From positions 1 to 64,000 of the forward strand of contig CACNAR010000002.1 of assembly GCA_902618485.1 (NCBI GenBank): a stretch of DNA of 64,000 bases, read 5' to 3'. Under the pieces are notes generated by a model that made no database searches, was not told the DNA's origin, and saw nothing but the letters and a program-made list of their open reading frames with translations. Shown piece by piece: positions 8,464 through 17,260 of this stretch; position 1 is the stretch's first letter, and each line of letters starts with the position of its first letter. Origin of the DNA: an uncultured Pelagibacteraceae bacterium (GTDB taxonomy: Bacteria; Pseudomonadota; Alphaproteobacteria; Pelagibacterales; Pelagibacteraceae). A program made the translations under genes and the position numbers.

Positions 8464-9441
8464 ATGAAAGCTAAACAAATAGATTTTTCAAAAAAACTCT
8501 CAGAGGATCAAGTTTATAATTGTATTCTACAAAATTATGAAGCCCTAGGGACAGATTGGATAACACATCAGTGGAATTGGATTAATGGAATCTACAAGTC
8601 TTTTCAAGATCACATAAAATTTTTAATAATAATTTCCTTAGTTGAAAAAACTTTAAATTTTTATCATCAAGTTAATATTACACAAAATTACGACCAATAT
8701 TATGCAAAAGATAATTTACAAATAGATAAGTTTAGTATCTCAGAATTATGTGAAAAACTTAGTTTACCTAAAGAAACTTTAAGACGTAAAGTTTTAGAAT
8801 TAGAAAAAATAGGCGTTATCAAGAGAAAAAAAAAACAAGTTGAAATTGATGGATCTGCTTATGTATATGTTAAACCAGAAAGTCAAATACCACTAACCTC
8901 TAAATATCTTGCTAAAGTAGGAGAGCTTTTAAATAAAGAAAAAATATACGATAAAAAAATCGACAAGAATAGTTTAGAAAAATTAATAAAAAAAAATTTT
9001 ACGTTATGTTGGAGATGGTATTATAGAATGCAAATTCCATGGATTGTTGGTTATCAAAAAATGTTTAATGACTTAACGACTGTTCATGTCATAGGAACAA
9101 TTATGATGCATCAAGCATTAAATACAAAAACATTTCCAAGAGACTTCTCTATAAATAGAGATAACAGACATTTTGTTGATAATACATTTACTAATCCTCT
9201 TCAATTAACTAAACCAGGTTTAAGTGCTATGTCTATTTCAGAAATGACAAATATTCCAAGAGCAACAGTTATAAGAAAATGTAAATTTTTAATTAAAAAA
9301 GGAAATTTAAAAGTTAATGATAAAAAACAATATTTTCTAACGGGAAATAACAGAGATCAAATACTTAATTATCAATTAGATTTTTTTAGGGAAAAATCAA
9401 AATTTATAACAAGAATTTTGAATTTGATTGCAATTTCATAA
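8464..9441 (+). CDS. DNA-binding protein with two winged-helix-turn-helix segments
   Basis: The 325-residue protein has a helix-turn-helix around residues 92-125 (SISELCEKLSLPKETLRRKV, then LEKIGVIKRKKKQ as the wing) and a second similar unit around residues 255-290 (MSISEMTNIPRATVIRKCKF, then LIKKGNLKVNDKK). Both look like MarR/IclR-type winged helices, so one chain may place two recognition helices. The middle segment is aromatic-rich. No ligand domain is recognised. Two operator-like repeats 32 bp apart sit in its promoter. It is probably a transcription regulator of itself and perhaps of the divergent tail-anchored pair; its family name is unknown to me. Confidence 0.62.
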   Translation: MKAKQIDFSKKLSEDQVYNCILQNYEALGTDWITHQWNWINGIYKSFQDHIKFLIIISLVEKTLNFYHQVNITQNYDQYYAKDNLQIDKFSISELCEKLSLPKETLRRKVLELEKIGVIKRKKKQVEIDGSAYVYVKPESQIPLTSKYLAKVGELLNKEKIYDKKIDKNSLEKLIKKNFTLCWRWYYRMQIPWIVGYQKMFNDLTTVHVIGTIMMHQALNTKTFPRDFSINRDNRHFVDNTFTNPLQLTKPGLSAMSISEMTNIPRATVIRKCKFLIKKGNLKVNDKKQYFLTGNNRDQILNYQLDFFREKSKFITRILNLIAIS

Positions 9442-9484
9442 AACTTTAATATTTTATAAATATTTTTCATTACACAGAGGGGTC

Positions 9485-10336
9485 ATGGATATAGTAATAA
9501 AAATAGCACCTATAATACTCGCATTAATAATGTTGGGTTTAGGTTTGGGTTTAAAAATTGAAGATTTTACGAGAGTATTAAAAACTCCAAAAGATTTTTT
9601 TGTTGGTTTTTTTTCTCAACTAATTATTCTTCCATTGGTTGCTTACTTTTTAATTATTATTTTTAATATATCACCTGAAATAGCAATCGGAGTTATGGTA
9701 ATTGCTTCTGCGCCAGGTGGAGTTACATCGAATATATTAACAAAATTTGCTAATGGAGATGTTGCTTTATCTATTACTTTAACGGCTATAATCAGTTTAA
9801 TTTCTATTATTACCGTTCCTCTTATAATCTTTACATCAGCTGATTTACTTGGAATTACAAATATTTCTCAAAATATTTCAATGACTGGTATAGCGCTAAA
9901 AATGTTTTTGGTTGTAACTGTTCCGGTAATCTTAGGGATGATTATAAGAAAGTTTGCTGATAATTTTGTAAATTCGAAAATTCAAATATTTGAAAAACTC
10001 AACATAATACTATTTGTTATTTTTTTTATTGCTGCATTTTTCGAAGAAAGAGAAAGTTTTATAGATTTTCTTATGCAAGCAGGATTCATTACTTTTATTC
10101 TAAATATAACAATGATGATTGTCGCTTATTACCTTGGTAAAACTTTTGCCTCAGGAGTGAAACAACAAAAATGTATTGCTTTAGAATGTGGATTACAAAA
10201 TGGTACTTTAGCAATATTTGTTTCTACACAAATATTCGGTACAGATATAGTCTACATAACTCCAACAGCTGCATATGCTTTGATTATGTACATCACTGGC
10301 TTTATATTTGTTTTTCTTTTAAAAAATAAGGTTTAA
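9485..10336 (+). CDS. Bile acid:sodium symporter (BASS) family transporter
   Basis: About nine hydrophobic helices in 283 residues, starting MDIVIKIAPIILALIMLGLG. The family signature region VIASAPGGVTSNILTKFANG (about residues 76-95) and ECGLQNGTLAIF near the end contribute the sodium-binding crossover helices of BASS proteins. It should import an organic anion with sodium across the inner membrane; family substrates include pyruvate, pantoate and keto acids, and nothing here decides between them. The ATG at 9485 is preferred over one at 9428 because AGAGGGG lies six bases upstream and the earlier start overlaps the regulator gene and adds a non-hydrophobic leader. The stop overlaps the convergent DMGDH-like gene. 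Confidence 0.8.
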   Translation: MDIVIKIAPIILALIMLGLGLGLKIEDFTRVLKTPKDFFVGFFSQLIILPLVAYFLIIIFNISPEIAIGVMVIASAPGGVTSNILTKFANGDVALSITLTAIISLISIITVPLIIFTSADLLGITNISQNISMTGIALKMFLVVTVPVILGMIIRKFADNFVNSKIQIFEKLNIILFVIFFIAAFFEERESFIDFLMQAGFITFILNITMMIVAYYLGKTFASGVKQQKCIALECGLQNGTLAIFVSTQIFGTDIVYITPTAAYALIMYITGFIFVFLLKNKV

Positions 10337-12777
10337 TTTATCTTAAAATTGGTCTGTTTTAATGGTTTATTAATCAATTCAATTTCGTATTTTCTTTTCT
10401 CAACCTCGATAAATAATTTACTATCTTTCAATTTTTCATTGGAAAAATCGTTTTTGATGTAACCAAAAGTCAGATTTTTCTTAAAGTTAAAAGAGTAATT
10501 TCCTGAAGTTGATCTACCTATTATCTTATCTTCTAAATAAATAGGCTCATCATGAAGTAATAGTGGTTCTCCAGGTTTACTATCTTTTAAAGTAAACATA
10601 GCAAATCTTGTTTTGATCTTCTTATTATTAATTTTTTCAAGAGCTGACTTACCAATAAAATCTACATTTTTTTTATTACTGATTGTAAAAGATAAGCCTG
10701 CTTGATATTGATTTTCCTCAGGCGAAATATCGTGTCCCCAATGTAGAAAACCACTCTCCATTCGCATAATATCCATTGCGTGCATACCACAATTTGAAAG
10801 ATTAAAATTTTTACCTTTTTCTATAATCAATTCATAAATATTTTTCGCATCTTTGGCTTCAACGTAAAGTTCATATCCTAACTCCCCAACATAAGACAAT
10901 CTCTGTGTCCAAATTTTAATATCCTCGATTGAAATAAATTTTGCTGTTCCAAATTTGAAATTTTCATTATCAAAATTATCTTTACTTAATGAACTTAAAA
11001 GATTTCTGCTTTTGGGTCCAAATAAACCAAAAACACAATAATCATCAGTTACATCTTTCAATTCAATATCTTTATTTAAATATTTTTTGATGTGATGCTT
11101 GTCTCTTTCTCTTGTTGCTGCAGAACTTATTATTCTAAAATGGTTTTTATCTATCGCCACTATAGTTAAATCAGTCTCAATTCCTCCATCTGAATTTAAC
11201 ATATGAGTATAAGTGCATTTGCCAACGTCTTTCTTAATATTTGCAGTACAAATTCTTTGTAATTCTTGATGGGCTTTATCAGATTTTATTTCAAATTTTG
11301 AAAAAGGGGTTAAATCAAATAATCCAACATTTTTTATCGTATTATTTGTTTCATACTCAGCTGAGGGATACCAACTCTGATAGTTATAACTATATTCATA
11401 TTCCGCTTTTTCACCATCAAGTGCAAACCACATGGGTCTTTCATATCCACCTGAAACACCAAAGCAGGCTCCAAAGCTTTTCAAATTATCATGATGTGGA
11501 AGTTTTTTTATATCTCGAGAAGTTTTGTGTTGTTTAAAGGGCCAATGCATTCCATACAAATCTCCCAATGACTCGGTAATTCTTTTTTTGATAAAACCTA
11601 ATTCTGAATGAAATTTTTGAAATCTTTTTATATCATAGCTAAAAATATCTTCATTAATATGACCAGTCATTAACCACTCCGCTGTAACCTTACCAACTCC
11701 ACCACCACTGCCAATTCCAATACTATTTAACCCACAACATACGAAAAAATTTTTTATTTCAGGAACTTCTCCTAATAATGTGTTGGTATCAGGAGTAAAA
11801 GATTCAGGTCCTGAAAAAAATTTTCTAATTCCAGCAGTTTCTAAAATTGGAAATCTTTTAATTGCTGAAGCTAAATAAGGTTCAAAATGTTCAAAATTTT
11901 CTTGGAACTCACCAAAGGAAAAATCTTCTGGTACTTTATTAGTTTTATTCCAAGCAGGAATCGAATTTCCTTCAAAAATTCCAACTAATATTTTTCCTGC
12001 ATCTTCTTTTATATAAGTTCGATTATCAAAATCTCTTACCACTGGTAAAGTTCTGGATAAATTTTCAATCGGTTCAGTGATTATGTAAAAATGTTCTGCT
12101 GGGTATAATGGAATACTTACACCAGCTTTTTCTCCTATTTGCCTTGACCACATACCTGAGGCTAAAACAATATATTCACATTCAATTTTTTGGCCTTTGA
12201 CTTTAACTCCAGAAATTTTTCCATCTTTAGTTAAAATTTCTTCAACAGGTGATTTTTCAAAAATTTGTGCACCTTCCATTCTTGCTGCTTTAGCCAACAT
12301 ATGGGTAACACCTGATGGATCTGCAGCACCATCGCCTGGCATTAAAATTCCTCCTATAACTTCATCTGTATTGATTATGGGATAATCTTTTTTAATTTGA
12401 TCCTTGTCTAAAATTCTTACATCAACATCATAAAGTTGTGCGGTCGTTGCTTGTCTTTGAAGTTCTTGCCATCTTCCTTTATGTTGAGCGATTGAAAGTG
12501 CTCCGTTTAATCTTAAACCTGCAGAATGATCAACTTTTTTTTCAAGCTCTTTATATAAATCTAAAGTATATTTTCTAATTTTTGTGACTGCTGCAGATGG
12601 ACCCAACTGACTTACTAAACCCGCTGCATGCCAAGTTGTTCCTGAGGTTAATTGATCTCTTTCTAAAAGGGTTGTGTCTTTCCAACCAAATTTAGCTAAA
12701 TGATAAGCAACAGAACAACCTACTACCCCACCTCCTATTACAACAACTTTTGTGCTACTTGGAAGTTTTTTTTCCAT
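10333..12777 (-). CDS. FAD-dependent N-methyl oxidase/dehydrogenase with GcvT domain (DMGDH/SARDH-like)
   Basis: The 814-residue protein has an N-terminal FAD fold (VVVIGGGVVGCSVAYHLA, about residues 11-28), the SGTTWHAAGL segment whose histidine carries covalent flavin in dimethylglycine and sarcosine dehydrogenases, and a C-terminal folate-binding GcvT/aminomethyltransferase half (from about residue 430). Such enzymes oxidise an N-methyl group and hand the carbon to tetrahydrofolate as methylene-THF, with electrons leaving through ETF. It is the last gene of a leftward unit with alanine dehydrogenase (4-base gap) and a taurine-type aminotransferase, opposite tauABC. That context suggests an N-methylated substrate of the sulfonate pathway, such as N-methyltaurine; this is inference. 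A second, paralogous gene lies at 47879-50311. Confidence 0.82.
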   Translation of the reverse strand: MEKKLPSSTKVVVIGGGVVGCSVAYHLAKFGWKDTTLLERDQLTSGTTWHAAGLVSQLGPSAAVTKIRKYTLDLYKELEKKVDHSAGLRLNGALSIAQHKGRWQELQRQATTAQLYDVDVRILDKDQIKKDYPIINTDEVIGGILMPGDGAADPSGVTHMLAKAARMEGAQIFEKSPVEEILTKDGKISGVKVKGQKIECEYIVLASGMWSRQIGEKAGVSIPLYPAEHFYIITEPIENLSRTLPVVRDFDNRTYIKEDAGKILVGIFEGNSIPAWNKTNKVPEDFSFGEFQENFEHFEPYLASAIKRFPILETAGIRKFFSGPESFTPDTNTLLGEVPEIKNFFVCCGLNSIGIGSGGGVGKVTAEWLMTGHINEDIFSYDIKRFQKFHSELGFIKKRITESLGDLYGMHWPFKQHKTSRDIKKLPHHDNLKSFGACFGVSGGYERPMWFALDGEKAEYEYSYNYQSWYPSAEYETNNTIKNVGLFDLTPFSKFEIKSDKAHQELQRICTANIKKDVGKCTYTHMLNSDGGIETDLTIVAIDKNHFRIISSAATRERDKHHIKKYLNKDIELKDVTDDYCVFGLFGPKSRNLLSSLSKDNFDNENFKFGTAKFISIEDIKIWTQRLSYVGELGYELYVEAKDAKNIYELIIEKGKNFNLSNCGMHAMDIMRMESGFLHWGHDISPEENQYQAGLSFTISNKKNVDFIGKSALEKINNKKIKTRFAMFTLKDSKPGEPLLLHDEPIYLEDKIIGRSTSGNYSFNFKKNLTFGYIKNDFSNEKLKDSKLFIEVEKRKYEIELINKPLKQTNFKIN

Positions 12778-12781
12778 CTAA

Positions 12782-13900
12782 TTATTTATTGATTGCATCT
12801 CCTGGGTTTACATATTCATGTCCAAAAACATCTGCAACCGCTTTATAAGTGACATGACCCTTGTGAACATTTAATCCCGCTAGAAAGTTTTTATCTTCAC
12901 TTAGAGCTTTTTGATAACCTTTGTTTGCTAATTTAATCAAATACGGAAGTGTTGCTTTATTCAATGCGATAGTGGAAGTTCTTGGAACTCCACCTGGCAT
13001 GTTCGCTACACAGTAATGAACGACATTATCCACTATAAAAGTTGGATCATTAAATGTTGTGGGTTTACTTGTTTCTACACATCCACCTTGATCGATTGCA
13101 ACATCAACAATTACAGAACCTCTTTTCATCAATTTAAGCATATCTTTAGTAACTAATTTTGGTGCCTCTGCTCCCGGGATTAAGACCCCACCTACTATTA
13201 AGTCAGCTTCAGCTACTAACTTTTTTAAATCTATTTTGTCGCTTTGTTCTGGAATAATTTTATCTCCGAACATATCAACTAATTCTTTTAATCTTGCCTC
13301 TGATTTATCGACAACATGAACTTTTGCCTTCATACCAGTTGCTATTGTTGCAGCATTTTCTCCAACAACTCCTCCACCTAAAATTAAAACATTTGCAGGC
13401 TCACCACCAGGAGCTCCTCCTAATAAAACTCCCCTACCTTTTTGATTTTTTTCTAGACAATGTGCTCCAGCTTGGACTGACATACGTCCAGCTACAGCAC
13501 TCATAGGTGCCAGTAAAGGAAGTCGTCCATTGTCATCTGTAATAGTTTCGTAGGCAATATTAATACTTTTTGATTTTACTAAACCCTCAGTTAATTCTTT
13601 TGCAGCAGCCAAATGTAAATAGGTATAAACAATTTGATTTTCCCTAATCATTTCAACCTCAACTTTTTGAGGCTCTTTAACTTTTACAATTATCTCAGCG
13701 TCATTAAAAATATCAGCAGCTTTTTCTATAATTTTTGCCCCAGCATTTTTGTACTGATCATTATCGAAACCTGCTTCAAAACCTCCGTTATTTTCAATTA
13801 AAACTTCATGACCCTCTGAAACGAGAGTTTTTACACTATCCGGTGTCAGGCCAATTCTATTTTCTTGAGGTTTTATTTCTTTAGGTACGCCAATTCTCAT
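12782..13900 (-). CDS. ald: Alanine dehydrogenase
   Basis: The 372-residue protein matches the family length. It begins MRIGVPKEIKPQENRIGLTP, the alanine dehydrogenase/PNT N-terminal domain. The NAD-binding Rossmann loop is LILGGGVVGENAA, and VHYCVANMPGGVPRTST is the conserved C-terminal segment carrying the NMPG loop. The enzyme oxidises L-alanine with NAD+ to pyruvate, ammonium and NADH in the cytoplasm. Next to a pyruvate-dependent aminotransferase (9-base gap) it would recycle alanine to pyruvate and release the amino nitrogen of taurine, as in the Tpa/Ald arrangement of other taurine degraders. Expression is probably from the shared divergent promoter region near 15.3 kb. Confidence 0.93.
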   Translation of the reverse strand: MRIGVPKEIKPQENRIGLTPDSVKTLVSEGHEVLIENNGGFEAGFDNDQYKNAGAKIIEKAADIFNDAEIIVKVKEPQKVEVEMIRENQIVYTYLHLAAAKELTEGLVKSKSINIAYETITDDNGRLPLLAPMSAVAGRMSVQAGAHCLEKNQKGRGVLLGGAPGGEPANVLILGGGVVGENAATIATGMKAKVHVVDKSEARLKELVDMFGDKIIPEQSDKIDLKKLVAEADLIVGGVLIPGAEAPKLVTKDMLKLMKRGSVIVDVAIDQGGCVETSKPTTFNDPTFIVDNVVHYCVANMPGGVPRTSTIALNKATLPYLIKLANKGYQKALSEDKNFLAGLNVHKGHVTYKAVADVFGHEYVNPGDAINK

Positions 13901-13909
13901 TAACGAAAT

Positions 13910-15255
13910 TTAATTCTTTTTACTCTTTGCGTAATTAGTAATTCCTGTTCTTAGTTTTTCTATAATTTCATCAATATGTTTTTTTTCACAAATAAACATT
14001 GGTGCTATAATTAAGCAATCACCAGTCGCTTTGAAATTTACTCCTGCATCGTAACAATGCTTGAAGGTAGCTAAACCTGCTTTACCGGGTCTACCATCAG
14101 TTTTAATATCTATTCCACCCATCATTCCATAACCTCTTATGTTGTCGACGACATCAATATCTTTAAGAGAAAATAAACCTTCTTGGAAGTAAGGAGCAAG
14201 CTCTTTTGCTCTATTAAAAATATCCTCTTTTTCAAAAATATCCTGAACTGCTAATGCTGCAGCAACTGAAACTGGAATTCCAGAATATGTATAACCATGA
14301 AATAATTCTATTGCACCTTTTGGAGAATTATCCATCACTGCATCATAAATTTCCTCTTTACAAGCGACCACACCAAAAGGAACTATTCCATTAGTCGTCG
14401 CTTTTGCCATAGTCATTATATCAGGTGTTACTCCAAACTCTTGAGCTCCAAAAGCCGAACCAGTTCTTCCCCAACCCGTGATAACTTCATCAAAAATCAA
14501 AAGTATTTTATGTTTGTCACAAAGTTCTCTTAGTCTTTGTAAATATCCAACTGGTGGAACTAAAGTTCCTGTTGAACCGGCAATAGGTTCTACAATACAA
14601 GCTGCGATATTTTCAGAACCAAAATTAGTGCAAATTCTTTCTAGGTCATCAGCAATTTCAGCTCCTGTTTCTGGCTGACCTGAGATAAATTTATGCTCAT
14701 CTAAATGTGTATGTCTCATATGGACAACACCTGGCATCAATACACTTGCATACGCCTTAACGTTATTGATCATGCCACCAACTGATGTTGCTCCAATATT
14801 CATCCCATGGTAAGCACGTTCTCTTCCAACAAATCTAAATCTTTGACCTTCACCTCTTGCTTTATGGTAAGCGATACTAATCTTAATTGCAGTTTCTACT
14901 GCCGTGGATCCGCATATTGTATAAAAAATTTTATTTAAGTTTCCTGGTGTGTGTTTTGAAATTCTTGTTGCTAATTCAAATGAACCCCCAAAACCTTGTT
15001 GAAACGGCTGACAATAATCAAGAGTATTTAATTGATTAGTAATTGCCTCGATAATTTCTTTTCTTCCATGTCCTAAAGGATTACAAAATAATCCTGAACT
15101 TGCATCAATTTGAGTTTTGCCATGATGATTTTTTAAATAAACCCCTTTGCTTCAACAATTAATTTTGGATTTTCTTTAAAATCCTTATTAGATGTAAATG
15201 GCATCCAATGTTCATTAAGTGAATTAGGTACTGATGTTCTTTTTTCTGAGCTCAT
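13910..15255 (-). pseudogene. Class III omega-amino acid:pyruvate (taurine-type) aminotransferase, frameshifted
   Basis: Read from ATG at 15255 the frame gives a normal class III start (NSLNEHWMPF) but runs into a stop after 38 codons. The matching protein continues at once in the next frame (GVYLKNHHGKTQIDASSGLF). One extra base in the C4 run at 15142-15145 (G4 on the coding strand) would restore 448 residues, the normal length. The remaining frame has the PLP-binding aspartate in IFDEVITGWGRTG and the catalytic lysine in TMAKATTNG, with no further lesion. The family contains beta-alanine:pyruvate and taurine:pyruvate (Tpa) aminotransferases. Beside tauABC and ald the taurine role is likely: taurine plus pyruvate gives sulfoacetaldehyde plus alanine. 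A homopolymer sequencing error is as likely as a real mutation. Confidence 0.78.
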
Positions 15256-15326
15256 AATTAAATTTTTAAATACTTAATAAATGAATCCTTAGACTAATTA
15301 ACTTAAATTAACCACCAAAATAATGT

Positions 15327-15343
15327 CACAACTTTAAGTTGTG
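15327..15343. promoter_or_regulatory. Palindromic operator candidate between the divergent taurine-type units
   Basis: CACAACTTTAAGTTGTG is a perfect palindrome with 8-base arms around one central base, the strongest inverted repeat in the 175-base gap between the aminotransferase and tauA. It lies 72 bases from the aminotransferase ATG and 88 bases from the tauA ATG, suitable for a dimeric regulator controlling both directions. No regulator gene is adjacent. Confidence 0.45.
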
Positions 15344-15430
15344 TAACTATTATGATCATTTTTTTGTTTTACATATAGGTCAAATTAATCTTAAAATTGA
15401 AACATATAAATAAACAAGGAAGAGGCATAA

Positions 15431-16372
15431 ATGAAAAAAATAATTAGTTTTATTCTTGGATGTTTTGTAGCTCTAAATCTTTCAATATCTGTTGCTAATT
15501 CAGCAGCAAATGAAGTTAGAGTTGCTTACTTTTTAGAGTGGCCAAGTCCAAATCTAGAGGACATGATGAAGAAAAACTTCGCAAAAGCTCTAGGGGTTCC
15601 TGTAAAGTGGACTAACTTTACTAATGGTGGTGCTATGACTGATGCGATGTTAGCAGGAGATATAGATATTTCTTATTCTCAAGGTTTAGTTCCATTCATT
15701 AACGCAGTAAAATCTAAAGCACCTATCAAATTAGTTGATATTGCTATGGAATACGGAATGGGAGGAACAACTTGTGTTACATCTAATGCATCTGGAATTA
15801 CAAAAGCGAATGCAACTGAATTAGAAGGTAAAAAAGTTGCTGTTCCACTTGGGACAATGGCGGAATATGTTTTTGATGAAAGTATGAAAGTTGTTGGAGC
15901 AGATAGAAAAAAAATGGATATCATTCAAATGGACCCTGAAGAAGGTGCTGCTGCTTTAGTAAGCGGTGATGTTGTAATGGCATGTTTATTTGGTGGTAAT
16001 TCTATTAAAGCTGCTACTGCAGTTGGATCTAGATTACTAACAGTTCAAGAAGCTAGAGATGCAGGTATCCTAGGGATTGATATTACTTCTGTAACTACAA
16101 AGTTTATGAAAGAAAATCCAGGAATGTTGAGAACTTTCATCGAAGTAACTCATGAAGCTAATGCAAGATATAGAGCTGGTAAAAGCGATATGAATGCAAT
16201 GTCAAAAGCTTCAGAGATGAAAATTCCTGACATGAAAGAAACTTTAAGTGGTTTCAAATTTCTAACTCCAGAGGAAACAAAAAGTTCTATGGAAAGTGGA
16301 AATCTTGATGCATTCCTAAAAGGAATGGGAACACCAAGAGGAAACGTAGATACGAGTTTCTTACCTTTGTAA
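15431..16372 (+). CDS. tauA: Taurine ABC transporter, periplasmic binding protein
   Basis: A signal peptide (residues about 1-24, ending NSA) leads into a 313-residue NMT1/SsuA-like solute-binding protein. EVRVAYFLEWPSPN and AMLAGDIDISYSQGLVPFI are typical of taurine/nitrate/sulfonate binding proteins, where the glycine-aspartate turn lines the ligand cleft. The strong ribosome site AGGAAGAGG sits before the ATG. It is first in a tauABC unit and is separated from tauB by a rho-independent terminator, which should make the binding protein more abundant than the membrane parts. Taurine is the likely ligand given the aminotransferase and ald opposite; other C2-C3 sulfonates remain possible. Confidence 0.83.
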   Translation: MKKIISFILGCFVALNLSISVANSAANEVRVAYFLEWPSPNLEDMMKKNFAKALGVPVKWTNFTNGGAMTDAMLAGDIDISYSQGLVPFINAVKSKAPIKLVDIAMEYGMGGTTCVTSNASGITKANATELEGKKVAVPLGTMAEYVFDESMKVVGADRKKMDIIQMDPEEGAAALVSGDVVMACLFGGNSIKAATAVGSRLLTVQEARDAGILGIDITSVTTKFMKENPGMLRTFIEVTHEANARYRAGKSDMNAMSKASEMKIPDMKETLSGFKFLTPEETKSSMESGNLDAFLKGMGTPRGNVDTSFLPL

Positions 16373-16393
16373 TTTTAAGGTAATTAAAATTTA

Positions 16394-16434
16394 AATAGGC
16401 GCCAATTTTTTATTAAATTGGTGCCTATTTTTTT
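16394..16434 (+). terminator. Rho-independent terminator between tauA and tauB
   Basis: A 15-bp stem with one G-T pair (AATAGGCGCCAATTT pairing with AAATTGGTGCCTATT) around a 6-base loop is followed by a run of T. It lies 21 bases after the tauA stop and 29 bases before tauB, so partial read-through probably sets the ratio of binding protein to transporter. Confidence 0.88.
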
Positions 16435-16462
16435 ACTATAAATTCTAATATAAAGTGAACAG

Positions 16463-17260
16463 ATGAGTGATCTAGTTTCTCAAAATCTTAATATGATTTT
16501 TAAAACTCCGAAAGGAGAAACTGTTCACGCTTTAAAAGATTTAAATTTTACTCTTAAAAAAGGAGAGCTTTTAACAGTTCTTGGACCATCAGGTTGTGGA
16601 AAAACAACCTTATTAAATATTACCGCAGGATTTATTCGACCAACTTCCGGAAGTATTACTTTAAATAGTAAAGAGATTGATGGACCTGGTGTAGAAAGAG
16701 GCATGGTTTTTCAGCAAGGTGCATTGTTCGAATGGTTAACAGTTGCAGAAAATGTCAACTTTGGTTTAAGAATGAAAAAAAAAGATCCAATTGAAACTCA
16801 AAAAAAAGTTGATGAATGGTTAGAAATAGTTGGCTTAAAAGGTTTTGGCAATACTCCAACCTATCAACTTTCTGGTGGTATGCAGCAAAGAGTTGCTCTT
16901 GCAAGATGTTTGATTAATGATCCTGACCTAATTTTAATGGATGAACCTTTAGGAGCCCTTGATGCGTTAACAAGAGAAAAAATGCAGTCTCTAGTTTTAA
17001 AAATTTGGAAAGAGACAGGGAAAACAATTATTTTAATCACCCACTCAGTTGAAGAAGCTCTTTTACTTGGTGAAAGATTATATGTTATGGCGCCTCGACC
17101 AGGGCGAATTCATAAAGAATACAATCTTCCATTTGCCTCAATGGGACTGAAAGAAGATCTAAGAGAGATTAAAAAGAACAAAGATTTTTCTGCGAAACGT
17201 GAAGAAATATTAGAGATGATTTGGAATATGGAAGAAGAAATTATGGGAAAAGACAATTAA
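16463..17260 (+). CDS. tauB: Taurine/sulfonate ABC transporter ATP-binding protein
   Basis: A 265-residue ABC ATPase with Walker A GPSGCGKTT (about residues 43-51), Q-loop FQQGALFEW, signature LSGGMQQRVALARCL, Walker B LILMDEPLGALDA and switch histidine in ITHSVEEA. FQQGALFEWLTVAENV is characteristic of the TauB/SsuB/NrtD branch. It powers import through TauC on the cytoplasmic face. Its stop directly abuts the tauC ATG. It follows the tauA terminator, so its expression depends on read-through or on a weak promoter in the gap. Confidence 0.88.
   Translation: MSDLVSQNLNMIFKTPKGETVHALKDLNFTLKKGELLTVLGPSGCGKTTLLNITAGFIRPTSGSITLNSKEIDGPGVERGMVFQQGALFEWLTVAENVNFGLRMKKKDPIETQKKVDEWLEIVGLKGFGNTPTYQLSGGMQQRVALARCLINDPDLILMDEPLGALDALTREKMQSLVLKIWKETGKTIILITHSVEEALLLGERLYVMAPRPGRIHKEYNLPFASMGLKEDLREIKKNKDFSAKREEILEMIWNMEEEIMGKDN

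Noticed and set aside
9428-9484. Upstream start of the BASS transporter
   Set aside because: It overlaps the regulator gene and lacks a ribosome site; AGAGGGG precedes the ATG at 9485.
13910-14803. Aminotransferase as an intact 297-residue gene
   Set aside because: The frame upstream of 14803 continues with conserved class III sequence up to the frameshift, so the shorter protein would lack essential parts of the fold.
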